In this document: one piece after another, positions 35,124 through 47,500 of the stretch
Numbering within the stretch: the first letter of the stretch is position 1
Layout of the letters: each line of letters opens with the position of its first letter
DNA from: Viscum album
Taxonomy: Eukaryota > Streptophyta > Magnoliopsida > Santalales > Viscaceae
Length of the DNA: 64,000 nucleotides
Direction of reading: 5' to 3'
Assembly: GCA_963277665.1 (NCBI GenBank)
Contig: OY728166.1
Span: 549,627,219-549,691,218 of the forward strand
Notes under the pieces: generated by a model
Told to the model about the DNA's origin: nothing
Databases searched by the model: none
The model's input: the letters and a program-made list of their open reading frames with translations, nothing else
Made by a program: the position numbers and the translations under genes

Positions 35124-35161
35124 CGTTCATGCGTATGTACGGACTACCGTCTCCATGAACG
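35124..35161 (+). other. Family C stem-loop 1 (C2 copy)
   Basis: CGTTCATG (35,124-35,131) pairs perfectly with CATGAACG (35,154-35,161). The loop at 35,132-35,153 has one change in the palindrome (CGTATGTACG) and intact inner arms ACGG and CCGT. It lacks the bulge seen in stem-loops 2 and 3. Confidence 0.75.
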
Positions 35162-36745
35162 GTGTATTTCTTTCCATTTACTGATTTATTATATATGTGT
35201 ATTATGAATATATATATATAAATCAGGTTTTATATTCTGGAATTAAGTAATCATTATCTAAGTAATCATATGAATAATTACAAGTTAAAAACACGAACGA
35301 CAAATGAGACGATTTTACCCAAAACGCTACTTTAACATGAATTTACAAAAGAACGGGTAATATAAAGTCATAAGTGGACCATATATGATATAATAACAAT
35401 GAATATGTTTCTGGAATAAGTCAATAACATGATTTAAATCATTATACAGGAGGTTCGGACACTTACAAAGAAAGTCGGACCTAAGGTAAGGGAAATATCA
35501 CAATCTCATTTTTATCCGAGATTGTTTATTCTTTGAAATTTACTGGGGTGTATTTTATCATCCACATCCATGTTTCCTCAATATGTAATGTTATTTACTT
35601 CCACATAAAATTGTTTAAATCCAATTCTACCCTTCGGTGAGTTTTTATTAAAGGATATGAAAGGAATCTTTTGTCATTTTTCGTACGAGGTACTTTTTGA
35701 CTTTTCCGACAAAAGTACGAAGAATGTTCTTTTAACTTATACGGCATGAATGGATTTTTAAAACATTATTTCCAAGAAGATTCCTTTACAAGTTTTCAAG
35801 TTTATTTTTAATCAACTTCTTTCACTTTAAAGTCGTATGACATGTTATGAAAGGAAAAATGTTTTTTGAAGAAGAAAAGATATTTTCCTCAAGAATGGAG
35901 TTCAAGTGTTTTATCAAAATTATTTTCCATCTAAGATAATAAAGGGTTCTGTTTTTATACCTATTATTACATTGATTTGATCATGTTGTGATGAACTTAT
36001 TTTTATTAATTCCTTTATCTTATATTAAATGTTTTATGATGTCACGATGTTTAAGATTCCCATTTTTATTACATGGGTTATGCAATGATGTATGATTTAT
36101 GATTTTGTGGCACACATAAGAATGGTATCATTATGAGATGGGTGGGACCTATATCTCCCTCCAATTCATTGGGTAAAGATTTCATATCTCATGAGATAGA
36201 CATGGATGGAATGGTAGGTTATACCGGTTCAGTGAAATAGGACTGAAACGAGGGTGACTCGATTCAGAAAGGGACTTTGTCCACTAAGATAGTCTTGGCA
36301 ATGAGTCATGACTAACAAGAAATGATTCTCTATGATTATGTGTGTATTCCACAAAGTTTCATGTTTTATTTTATTCTTATTGGGATTTCATTTCACTACT
36401 ATGATTTATCCCATGTTATTAAATTATGCTCTCTTTTGCAGGTTAAGATTTCCAAAAGTTATGAATATGATGTGATTGATTTTTATTTTGTTTACCCTTA
36501 CTGAGCATTTGAGCTCACCCTTTTATGTTTTCTTTTCCCCAGGATATAATGAAAGGTTTTAGGTAAAAAAAAGGGAAGATATTTATGGGAGATATTGAAG
36601 ATCTTTCACCACGATTAGAATATTACGTTCCGAGTTTCCAAAGACACTAAACTATTACGATCCTTGTGTCTGTGTTTTTGTTATGTACTAAGTATTCCAC
36701 AAATGTAATGTAATGTCCATGTACGTCAGGCTTCGGGTCTTTACA

Positions 36746-36750
36746 ACGAC
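36746..36750. repeat. Target site duplication of C2, right copy (ACGAC)
   Basis: It is identical to 32,548-32,552. Confidence 0.88.
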
Positions 36751-37470
36751 GCTTTGAGGTGTTTCCACCACCACCACCAGGAGGTCCACCCCGACCGCAG
36801 GGAACATTTGGACATGGGAGAGATCAACTTCCAACAGCTGAAGCATATGACTATGGAGCTCCTGAAGCAGGTGGGAAGAAGTGAGACTAGTTCTAGGCAT
36901 TGATTCCTTTGTTATTGGGATTCTATTTCCATGTTGTTGTTGTTTGTGGTTGTTGTGTGTCTTTGTACTTGATATGCAGTAATAAAAGACACTTATCCAT
37001 GTGATGTTTACCTTATTTTCCTTTTTGTATAGGTGATACTATGAGATTATGATTAAAACTGTTGACTTGACCCCCACTTGCGTGATTCCAACTGGAGGAG
37101 ACCTTGTAACGACACACTGATGCCGACAGTGTGACTCAACACTTGGAGGTGAGAGTAACGGTTGAATCTCTTGGTAGTAGTGTCGAGGCCTTACGACGTG
37201 GTCTATGGAATGAAATAGTACCATTCATGTCAGGATTGACTGTATTAGGCGAAGAATGTGGTTCATCCAAGGGGGATGACACCAGATTTCTCTTTTCGGT
37301 ATAGGAGAAATCATAGCAGTGCTTTGGTAGAACATAGATGAAGAAGGGTGGAGATGAGTTCTTACAATTGGCTAGTCTTACCCATTGTTCGTTGAGAAAA
37401 CATTTTATGGTTATCTCAAACTCAATAGTATCATGTGTATCTTCTATCAAAAGGACATGAACCTGAGACA
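36751..37470 (+). other. Decayed internal sequence of element B
   Basis: The first 120 bases continue gag after the C2 insertion and encode a proline- and glycine-rich stretch (FPPPPPGGPPRPQ). The rest up to the RNase H tail has no protease or RT motif that I can recognise in any frame. Protease and almost all of RT/RNase H must have been lost by deletion, probably in more than one step. Confidence 0.55.
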
Positions 37471-37570
37471 CCAGTAATGGATTGAAAATCCTACAGGACT
37501 ATGACTTCAAGATAGTTTATACTCTTAGGGAGGGAAAAGTTATAGCATATTCTCTTAGTGAGAGATCGGG
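37471..37570 (+). pseudogene. RNase H tail of element B
   Basis: A short frame reads LKILQDYDFKIVYTLREG then KVIAYSLSER. This corresponds to the end of gypsy RNase H, where a W-x-(E/K)xLxDYD-x-(E/K)IxY block is followed by an (A/V)DALSR block. Only about 30 residues are preserved. The upstream catalytic part is absent. Confidence 0.75.
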
Positions 37571-38171
37571 CATTCAGTTGTTGGGAGTAGCGAGATAGAA
37601 GCTGGCCATGTTTTATATATCCTTTGTGGATAGTGGTGGAGTCAGCATGTGTAGAACCAGAGATGGATCAGGCTACAATAGAGAAGGTGAAGATCATCTA
37701 AGAGATGAGACCACTAGAGTTCAAGGGTGGCGACCACGTCTTCTTACCAGTCTCACCTCGATGAGGTCTACAGATTTTTGGATGAGGCAGCAAGATAACT
37801 CCACGATTCTTCATAACATTCTAGGTCCTCAGAAGAGTAGGTGAGGTGGCTAACCACCTGGCCATTCCACCTCGGTTGCACCAAGTGGATGATGTCTTCC
37901 ACGTATCTTAGTTGAGGAGATACGTGCAAGACCCGACTCTCATCGTCGATGATGGGGAGACTTTTGAGGATGTCCTAGTGGAGATCGAGGATCAAAAACA
38001 TTGGTTCTTATGTGGACGGTCGATTTCTCTTGTGCGCATTCTTTGGCCACACGAGAACCTCCAAGAGAGCACATGGGAGCCGGAGGCTCAAATGTGTGCT
38101 CCGTACCCTCTTTGGTTTCCCGAGTTTATGATGTAGCTTTACGGGGACATAAATCCTTGAGGTGGGAGTAA
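37571..38171 (+). pseudogene. Integrase C-terminus, chromodomain and PPT of B
   Basis: One frame runs from about 37,725 to 38,136 with four internal stops. It encodes the GPF-type module (GDHVFLPVSPR, then LRRVGEVANHLAIPPRL and VDDVFHVS) and then a chromodomain-like region in the open piece 37,912-38,136 (RRYVQDPTLIVDD, SLVRILWPHENLQESTWE, CAPYPLWF). In chromoviruses this domain is thought to guide integration toward particular chromatin. The zinc-binding region and D-D-E core of integrase are missing. A polypurine tract, GAGGTGGGAGTAA (38,159-38,171), directly precedes the 3' LTR. Confidence 0.88.
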
Positions 38172-38981
38172 TGTAAAGACCTAGAAATTTCAAGAATTTT
38201 TTTTTCCTAATTTCTTTGGAATTTTATGAGTTGTGGCTTCTGACGGTACTTGATTCTGAGACCCGGTGTTCCCGGAATCAATTTCCAAAGTTTTACTCGG
38301 CTACGTTTAGTGAATGAATGAGTGGATTTTTCTATATTTTGAACATGTTCCCGAAATTGAAATATGAGGGAACCATTGAACTTGCTGCGTGGGTTTTCAC
38401 CTAAGAATACATTCACCTCAATGGGAGATGATCACTTTTGAATGTTAGTTTTTGGGGTTTTACGTGGGTTAATAAAATAAAATAAGTGAACAATTTATTG
38501 TATTTTGTCAAACATGTGCCACATGAATAAAGTGGTTAGAAGATCCCCATTGGAGTTGGTGGTGGGGCCCACCGAGATCCAACCTCCCATTTGAGGTTGA
38601 TTAAGGTGGAAACCACACGAGGACTCCCATTAATGGTAGAGGAATCATAACTCTTTAACTCCCACTCATTTATGACGGAGAGCCTATAAGTATAAATCCC
38701 CCTCTTAATTGAGGAGGATGAAACCTCCATTTTTAATAAGGGGACCACCGAAGAATTAACCACCACCCCCCTTTCTTTTTGGTGGTTAATTAATAGTGGG
38801 GATTGCTAGGAAATATCCTACATTTGGAAGATATTCTTCTGTGGGGACCACCTAGTCCAATAACCCCCCTTTTGACTTCCTCCCCATTTTAATGTGCCAC
38901 CGCATCAGATAAATTTTGTGGAGCCCTTAGTCATTAATTCTCCATTTATGACTTGTGTTCCAATGACGAGCCCTCCCACTC

Positions 38982-38989
38982 CTATATAA
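38982..38989 (+). promoter_or_regulatory. TATA box of B 3' LTR
   Basis: CTATATAA lies in the same CCCACTCC context as 28,513-28,520 in the 5' LTR. Confidence 0.5.
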
Positions 38990-39779
38990 CGGAGGCTAGT
39001 GGAAGGAGTTATAGATGGCTTCTTCAAGCGGTGGAACACTAGCAATGAATCACGATGCCCAACATTTGGAGAGTTTTCCTCTTCCTCCAATGAAGAATGT
39101 AGTACGAAGAACGCCGACGCCACCATCATCTCATTTCTTCCCGAAGATTACAGAATGATGCCTGACTTCAGCGACTCACCATCATTTAATGTCGTTTCGT
39201 GGGGTAGTAGTTTATTTTTGTGTATTTTATATTCCCATGATTCATCCCTTCTAAAAGAGAGAATGTGGGACAACTCATTATTTAGTTTTTTTTTCAAATG
39301 ATTTCTTTTGAGGGTTGGGAATAGTTGTTTGCCAGAAAAATGCTGGATGACTATTTAAAAGTTATTTCGGTTAAATGTTTTTTCATACAATGTGAAACCA
39401 TTTTTATCTTTGGAAAATTATTATCGGCCAACGCGGAGGTCACATGCCAAACAAGCACAGTCCGACGACCCTCCGCAGATTGTTTGTTGGTGTGAGGATT
39501 GAAAAATGATGATGAAACGGGACTGCGACTGTGTTTGAAGACTTCACATTAATGTTCAGGACCCAAGAAGACCGCCAACACAGATGGAAGATAAAAGGGA
39601 CCACCCGAGCAACTATGATGGCCCGCGGATGCCCCGGGTGGCTCGGGTCACCGACGAGGAGGCACCTCAGCGCACCGCCGGAGAGGATACGCCACATCGG
39701 CAAACCACCGGACCCCACGCCCCCGTGGGATCCGGGAGGTGGGGCGGCACCAACAGGCCCCACTAGAGACAATTAACGA

Positions 39780-39798
39780 GGGGGGGGGGGGGGGGGGG
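39780..39798 (+). repeat. Homopolymer run of 19 G
   Basis: Nineteen consecutive G bases, followed by a GC-rich stretch. The 5' LTR has only a short G run at the matching place (near 29,341), so the run expanded in this LTR or is an assembly or polishing artefact. Confidence 0.85.
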
Positions 39799-40461
39799 CG
39801 CTCGGCGCAACGCGCTCGGCCAACCAAACGAGTCACAACCGGCCACCGGGCCAGGCTTCCATTGCCAGGCTGGGCCGCACCGCACCCAACCAGGCCAGAC
39901 TCGTACTCGGTTCTGGTCAACCCGATTCGGGCCGACCCATGGGGTCTTCGGTCGGGTTGTACCGGGCCGAGACCCCTATTTTCAGACCGTTTTCAGTTAA
40001 ACGACCATATCATGAGCTACGAACCTTCGATCGATGCACCGTAATTTGTGTAGGATTACTTGGATCGAGACTGCCATTTTGTTATATTACACCCAAGGTT
40101 TTGATGAAGTTTGGGTATGTCCGAGTTGGTTTGAACTCGAAACCAACCGGGCCCTCAGAGCGGAAATGCTTATAACATGATCTCCGGACGTCCGATTGAC
40201 GTGTCGTAAACTTTTTTTTATTCCTGTTGATGATATAGATATTTTTTAATACTTCACTCAATTTTTGGATGTAGTTGGAGTATAGTCATGTTAGTTTTAA
40301 CTTAAAAACCAACATGGCCCCTAGAACAGAAGTGCTAATAACTCATAGACCGGGCGTAACTTGTATGGTGACCTTGTTACTGGATGAAGCATGAAGACTA
40401 CTTGTCCGATTCGATTCGGAGTGACTTGTATAGACTAGTAGTGTGCACTAGTACTACATGA

Positions 40462-40501
40462 CTGCCACCTCACAAATTAATGCTAATTTTTGAGGTGGCA
40501 G
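40462..40501 (+). other. Long hairpin in B 3' LTR
   Basis: CTGCCACCTCA (40,462-40,472) pairs with TGAGGTGGCAG (40,491-40,501), extended inward by one mismatch and six more pairs to a 4-nt loop. One arm is a reverse copy of the GTGAGGTGGCAG repeat found nearby. Confidence 0.85.
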
Positions 40502-41541
40502 ACCCATGGTGGAGGAGCACTACTTTGTGAGGTGGCAGACTTGTGGTACTTGAGAGGAGGAGTACCTCTGTAGGCTATGAGGGGGAGCACTACATTGTGA
40601 GGTGGCAGACCCATGGTGGTGGATCACTAATTTGTGAGGTGGAAGACCCGCAGTAGTCAACAAGAGGAGTACCTCAGCATTATACGGTTAGTTAGTGGCT
40701 CCTCGGAGTTGTGGAAAGACTACTGCGCTCGAAAGAGGAGGGGTTCTCCAGCAGCTGTTTTTTCATAATCGTAATTAAAATATCCTGGTTTGATCTGAAT
40801 CAATGAACTTTGTGTTTTCCTCATGATTGAGATGGGTTACTTGAAAAATTAGGTATATGTATGGGAATATACCTAAGTAAAGGATATCAGTTGAGATCTT
40901 TTTTGTGTTTCATCCTTGTTGGATTTAGTGAGACCTTGACGGTCTCGAGGTCCCTACTGAGTATCGTTATACTCACCCCTGCATGGGCTATGCCCGCACC
41001 TCATTGTGTTGGATGCAGACGACAGATAGCATTAAAGGAGGCCGAGTGTACAAGGACTGGGCATAACCTGGATGTGAACCAAACGACGAGTCGGTACCCG
41101 GAGGTGGACCACACGACGAGTCGATACCCAGATGAGGTTGACGGATGAGGGCGATGAGGTAGCTATATGTACCTACACTTCAGGTACGATTCGAGGTGGG
41201 CATTCTAGGAGTTGCGACATCTATACCTACCAATCCGGTAGGATCCTTGGTGGACGATTCAGGAGCTGCTTGTCACCTTCCAGCTATTTTTTCTTTTTCG
41301 TTGTACTTTACAGTTGGGCTTGTATTTCCGGCCCCCTTAAATTTCACCACTACTTTTGTATTAATTTTAACCTAGTGTTTTGCTTCCTCTTGTACTCTAG
41401 TTGCATTTGTTTATTTTTCATAAACGCAATGCCTTCCCTTATTATCAGGATTTATGCCTTCATTGCTAGTCGCCTGCCCCTAGCCTATAGAAAGCGGGCT
41501 TGGGGTAGTCACGGCACGGGCCCCGTGGACGGGTCATGACA

Positions 41542-41546
41542 TATTT
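41542..41546. repeat. Target site duplication of B, right copy (TATTT)
   Basis: It is identical to 27,701-27,705. Confidence 0.8.
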
Positions 41547-44500
41547 ATTTTCCAAAACCTCCATAGTTAAACAATTCATCTCTGGGTTCAATTATATGTG
41601 CAAGACCAATGATCACAGTCGTAAGATGATGCATGAGTATTATATATAAATAAAAACTTATGTGTATATGTGTTAGGACTAACATTAAGGCATCGATGGA
41701 GACCTAGACTATTTTATATATTCCATTACATTTAAATGAACTAATAATTCTATTTTGATGTAATCCTTAGAAAAATATTCCATTTTGTTGAAATAAAATG
41801 AAATGTGAAAATCAAATATTTCTATTTTTCATTAAATTTATTTTTTACAATTTATCTATTTTAAAAAAAATTATTCTAATAAAAAATTTTATTAAAAAAC
41901 TAGTTTAAATATAATTTCATTTTAGTTTGGATAAAATATGTAATAAATATGAAATATTTATTTATAAAAAACAATAAATCATGTAAAAAATTACATTCCA
42001 TTTATTTTTAAATAAATCAATATGTTTAAACATACATAGATTAGAGAATTTATCAAAAAAATAGTTTAAATAGAACAATCAAACATCATAATCATATCTC
42101 AAGAATCAATAGAGGAATTACTTCTCATTTAGGATAAAATCATAGAAATAAACTATAGAAGAATCCATATAATGAAAAGACAACATAATCATGAATGTAA
42201 TCATGTCATATTTTTGTTTTCCCCAGCATCCCTTGGTGGAGAACTCTTTATTTAGAGTGTAATCTTTCAATATGGGTACTCTAACAATTTTTTATCTCAG
42301 TTGGGTTAGTACTCATCCATTGATATCACATACACATACCTTAGAATTCCCATAAACTTATAAATGAATATATTAAAATATTTCAACAGATTAAATTAAT
42401 ATCCATTTAATACAACACATTAAATAATTTTACATCTCACATATGAAAACTATAAAAATAAATAACCCATTTATTTGATGATATTTTTAATTAATAATTC
42501 CATGAAAAATAATAATTCCATAACAAAATAAAACATCCATATGGAAAACGTCATGATTTGTATGAATTAACAGAGAAAATCCTTTTATTCACTTCCAAAA
42601 ATGTGTTTATTTATTGAAAACCTAAATTAAACCATATTATCCATTATTTTGAGTTAATAAGATATCATTTGAAACACTAAATACACTAGAAAAAAAAGCC
42701 AATAATTAAATATTCTTATCTTTTTGATGGACAAAAACATTACATAATTTTGTTTCAAAAAAACCCACACATACCATTATTATATGAAAATATTAAAATA
42801 TTTATGACATTCGTCTCTTAAAAATAATAACAAATATTTTTATTCAGTTAAAATTATCTATTTGTAAAAATATAAAAAATATATCTTCGTGAATTCCAAA
42901 TGATCATCATAATATATTTTTATAATATTAAATAGAGTCACATTCAAAAATCTTTTCATATAATGTTAAATTTATGGATAATTTTCAAATTAGATTAGTC
43001 ATTACATCATAGTTATTTTAAAGAATTATTTTTCTATTTGAAATCAATTTTTATACTAAATTGGCCATGTTTTCACTAAAAAATTGCAATGGATAAGGAA
43101 ATTTAACCTAAATTGATTTAATATTGAATCTTTCATCAAATAAATATAGATTCATGTTCAAAAATGTTATTAATACTCTTTTTAAAGAAACTATTCAATA
43201 CATCAAGAATTCCTTCACATAAAATGTCATTAGTATTCTATGATATCTTTGAATAGAAAAATATATGATAATGAAGATATTTATTGGAATATTAAAATAG
43301 AGGAAAATGATTACATACATCAAATTTTTTAATAATGATTATTTGAAATTAGGTTAATTTAGACTGATTTGGGTGGAATCCATACTTCAATCATACCTTG
43401 GTAAAAATTATAGGAGAGATGGGGTTGTAACCCTTTTTAAAAAAAAATTAATATAATAATAACAATGGATGTGAAAATATAATAATTTTAATCTTTATCA
43501 AGATAAATATAAATACAATTAACGACATAATAATTTCATCAATCATAATAAAAATAATTTATGTCGTCAACATCATTACATATCAATTTTTTAAATATAA
43601 TATAATAAATAAATTAATAATTTATATAATTTATCAGTATATATAAGTATTTAAAACAAATAACATAAGAATTTAGGGACAATTTATAATAATAATAATT
43701 ATAATAATAAGACCAACAAATATTTATAAAATTCAAAAAATAAAAATTGAAGATAATTAATGGTTTACCTAATGAAAAAAAATTTATATTCAACTCATTG
43801 GGATGCAGAATTATTATAAATTATTTCACTAACTATTCACCACTAAAATACATGATATTCTTTCTCTCTAAGGTTAAAAAAATTTGAAAACGAAGCATCA
43901 CCCAAATTTTTTTAATATTTTTAAAATTGGATCATTTTCATTTTTTAATATTTATTTTAATAAAAGTAAAATAAAACAAACAGATTTATTATATTAAAAA
44001 TAAATTATTTTTCATGAAACCTAGATATTCTAAGTGTATTTCTTGTTGAAAACATATATTTTAATAATTTAATAATTAGTAATTTTAAAAAAAAAATTCA
44101 ACCTAAAAAATAAAACTATGTAAACAATTAGTTCTTATACACCACCATTTCTATTTTATTTCTAGGTGGGTCCTTCTAATAAAAGAGAAACGCCATATAT
44201 GTCATCAAATAAATGAATGAGACTAATAATTATAATCTAATTTCATTTCCATGTTCAAAAAATGATAATATTTTTACACATTAAAAAAACAAAAACCCAA
44301 TCATAAAATTACATTGATTATAAAATAAAACTCTTTGAAAAACATTCACTTCTCTTATATGTCATAATAATTGCCAAAAACCCATGTTTGAATAGAAAAC
44401 TAAAAATACTAAAACCAATAGATATATTCATTTTATTTATATTTTAAAATGAATTTTGAATATTTTTTAACCTGAATAAAAAATGACAATCAGAAGTCAT

Positions 44501-47500
44501 GAAAACTAATTTTGACTAGAAAAATTCAAGATAAGGGCTTCCACATGAAATATTTTTTTTTTATATTTTTAAAGCACTGATTTCAGATCTTGGACATCAC
44601 AAATGAAAAGTCTAATAATTTTTTTCATCTACAATATAATTTCTTATTTTAATATACCATGGGACATTTATTATGTCTATAGACCATGTCCATGTTATAT
44701 AATACTTTCTATGTTCAAAATATAGAAAAAATGTAGCTTAACAATACATTTCTGAATGAATTATTATTTCAAAATGTTACCTAACTGTGTAACCACTATC
44801 TAAGGGCTTTGATGTTTTTTGTGGGGATATACCCATTTTACTAAATGATTCACTAATAGTTCATTTCCCAATGTAAAATGATTATAACTTTTAATATAAT
44901 CTTTAAAAGTCATTCATTTTCACCAAAAAATAGTTCATTTTACATGCACACAAATTTAATTCATTTATTTAATAGTTTTGATTCTAAATCCACTTGATTC
45001 TATTAAAACACAAATACCTATATACATGGAATTTTTTTTATAGTTAATGAATAGGTTCCATGGAGATTCATCCACTCCATCTTTGATGTATTTGAAATAT
45101 CTCAAAAATTATATCGACATGCAATGAATCAAAATTCCAATTGTATTTTTTTCATCGAATCCAAAAAAATCATCATAACATTATTTACTCATATTAGTCA
45201 TTGTTTACAGTTGAATTTTATTTTTTTAATCAATATGATAATTATAATCAAATACCCTATCAAACATAATGAATGAAATCCAAAATATAATCTTGAGATA
45301 TAAATAAAAAATCAAAACACCCCAGAAATACTAAGAATTATTATACATAATATAAATCATTTTAAAAAATAAACAAATTTTTTCCCTAGAAAACATAATA
45401 TTAATAAATGAAGATAGAAGTTAATAATTAAAATGGAAATACAACAAAATAATAAAACATATATTATAAAAATTGTTCGTCAGTAAGCTAGGCATTATAT
45501 ATGAAATAACCAAGTATTGTTCCAATATCTATTAATATAACATTTAAGTAACTAAATAAATAATAATAAAAATATTAAATGAAATTTATTTCTAAATAAA
45601 ATGATAAACACGTTCTATTATAATAAAAACCATGTCATCGTTGTATATAAAATGAATAAAAATTTAAATTATCACAAAAAATGAGATTCATCCATGAAAG
45701 TAATTACAATATAAATAGATCTAATAACATCTAAATATTTTATTCAAATAGAAGAAATATTATTGATAATATAAAATAGTTCAAAATCAGTATAGTAAAA
45801 TTATAATAATATTTATTTTTTATAAAAAGTAACATCAAAATAATGAAAACTTGGTTTATGAACATTCCAACTCATTACTATAATGAAAAATAATAACAAA
45901 CACATAAATTAATGTAATATTAAAAAACACAGAATTATTCCCAAAATTTACATCATCAAATTATTTATAATAAATTTTATTTTAGCAAAAACTACTCAAA
46001 ACGATGCCCCACTTCAAAACAAAATTAATTGATCTTGAAAATATCATTTAAATGAATCCAATAACACATCCTTGCCAAAATACATTAGTTAACGAATTAT
46101 ATAAAATAATGAAACGTATTTAACCATAGATAACAACCATATTTTAAAAAATCAAAGGAAAATAATTATAATTGAAATAACATCATGATTATCTTGATAG
46201 TTCGTCAAAAATCGTTGGTTAATTTTTTTTAGGAAATCAATTTTCTATAAAATCGTAATAAATAATATAAATTACATTCAATAATATAATATGTAAATTA
46301 TGTTTAATAACATTATTATTTTTACTTAATGAAAATAAAATTATATATTATTTAAATCAAAATAATGATTTTAATAATCTAAAAAATATACAAACAATTT
46401 TTTAGAAGCCATGCCATTGTTAAACAAACTTCACATTCATAACAAATCCTATTTAAAAAACAACACAATGTAATTCAAAAAATAATTGATTAAAAAGGAT
46501 GTTACTCAAACATTAACTCAATTAAATGTTACATAATAAAACTACACTAATTCATAATGAAAACTGGAAACTCTTTCCTGCCTTGGTAACCCCCAAAACT
46601 TGTATTTTTATATAATCAATTTAACATATTTCACAGAATTTAAAATAACAGACTTTCCCATTGAGTTATTGAATACTTACACAAGACATAAAATAAAATA
46701 AAAATGAAATTTCATAAACAATATACCACTAAATCACAATAAAAATTAACAAATTCCATTAAAAACCCATAAATAATAACCATGCCATAATGTGAAAGAA
46801 TTCATAAATATTTTTTTTATTTAAAACATGTTTAAAATTTTCCCAAACCATTTTTTTGAAAAAAGTTATTATACCAATAAAAATCCATCAATTTACCATA
46901 TTTGAAAATTCTGTAATAAAATATTCCATTTCAAAAAAGGGTCTTAAAACATTTTTAAATTATAACACATTTATAATAATGTGTAAACAGAAAAATTCAA
47001 CTATTTTTCTAAAACTCCATTTACAAATCACTCATCAAATTTTAAATATATATAAATATTTTCATTATTACTGAAATCCAGTTCTTTATAGTTATAAAAT
47101 AAAAACGCATATATATAAATTATATTCCAAATAAAAAAAATAAAACAATCATAATAATATATATCAGTATATATTCATCACTTAATCTGTCAACTAATAA
47201 ATTACACAAAGTACAAATAATCAATTGAAAATGTATTAGAAAAAATTCATGAATGTTTTTGTTAACTAAATAACAACTCATAACATTTTTAAAAAAATAA
47301 AATAAATGTATGATTCAGGTAATCAATTTGGATCAATTCATGATTTAGAAATCTATAAATAACAATTAATTTTCTTTATTAATAATTTATATTGAAATTC
47401 AATTTCAAAAACTAAAAAAAATGATAAAAAATTATATGTTTGACGGAAACCATCCAATCTCATACTAAATTCATGATATTATTTTAATCGATACTATTTA

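Larger units (their letters stand above)
32553..36745 (+). mobile_element. C2: 4.2-kb solo LTR nested in element B
   Basis: A single LTR of 4,193 bp with no internal sequence, flanked by perfect ACGAC, as expected from recombination between the two LTRs of a full insertion. On the plus strand it starts TTTAACAGCCC and ends GGGTCTTTACA. It aligns along its length with the reverse complement of the C1 3' LTR. It interrupts the gag of B, so it is younger than B. It carries all three family C stem-loops and a decayed TATA site near 34,391-34,400. Confidence 0.92.
27706..41541 (+). mobile_element. B: large plus-strand gypsy element, nested and deleted
   Basis: LTRs of 3.5 and 3.4 kb (27,706-31,212 and 38,172-41,541) are flanked by a perfect 5-bp duplication TATTT. 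A PBS follows the first and a polypurine tract precedes the second. The internal region keeps the second half of gag, a short RNase H tail, the integrase C-terminal module and a chromodomain. Protease, RT, most of RNase H and the integrase core are missing. Solo LTR C2 (32,553-36,745) was inserted near the end of gag. Without C2 and its duplication the element is about 9.6 kb. The first 150 bases of the two LTRs differ at very roughly one base in five to six by eye. Confidence 0.92.
38172..41541 (+). repeat. B 3' LTR, 3,370 bp
   Basis: It starts TGTAAAGACCTAG and ends GGGTCATGACA, and it is alignable with 27,706-31,212. It has its own TATA box (CTATATAA, 38,982-38,989), a GC-rich island with a 19-base G run at 39,780-39,798, and a strong hairpin at 40,462-40,501 absent from the 5' LTR. 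Open frames here are short and without domains. Confidence 0.9.

Noticed and set aside
37136..37471. 111-residue minus-strand frame in element B
   Set aside because: It is antisense to the decayed internal region of a plus-strand element and has no recognisable motif.
46856..47074. 72-residue frame in the AT-rich array
   Set aside because: The corresponding part of the other copy (around 26,680-26,900) is not open in the same frame, so it is not a conserved gene of the unit.
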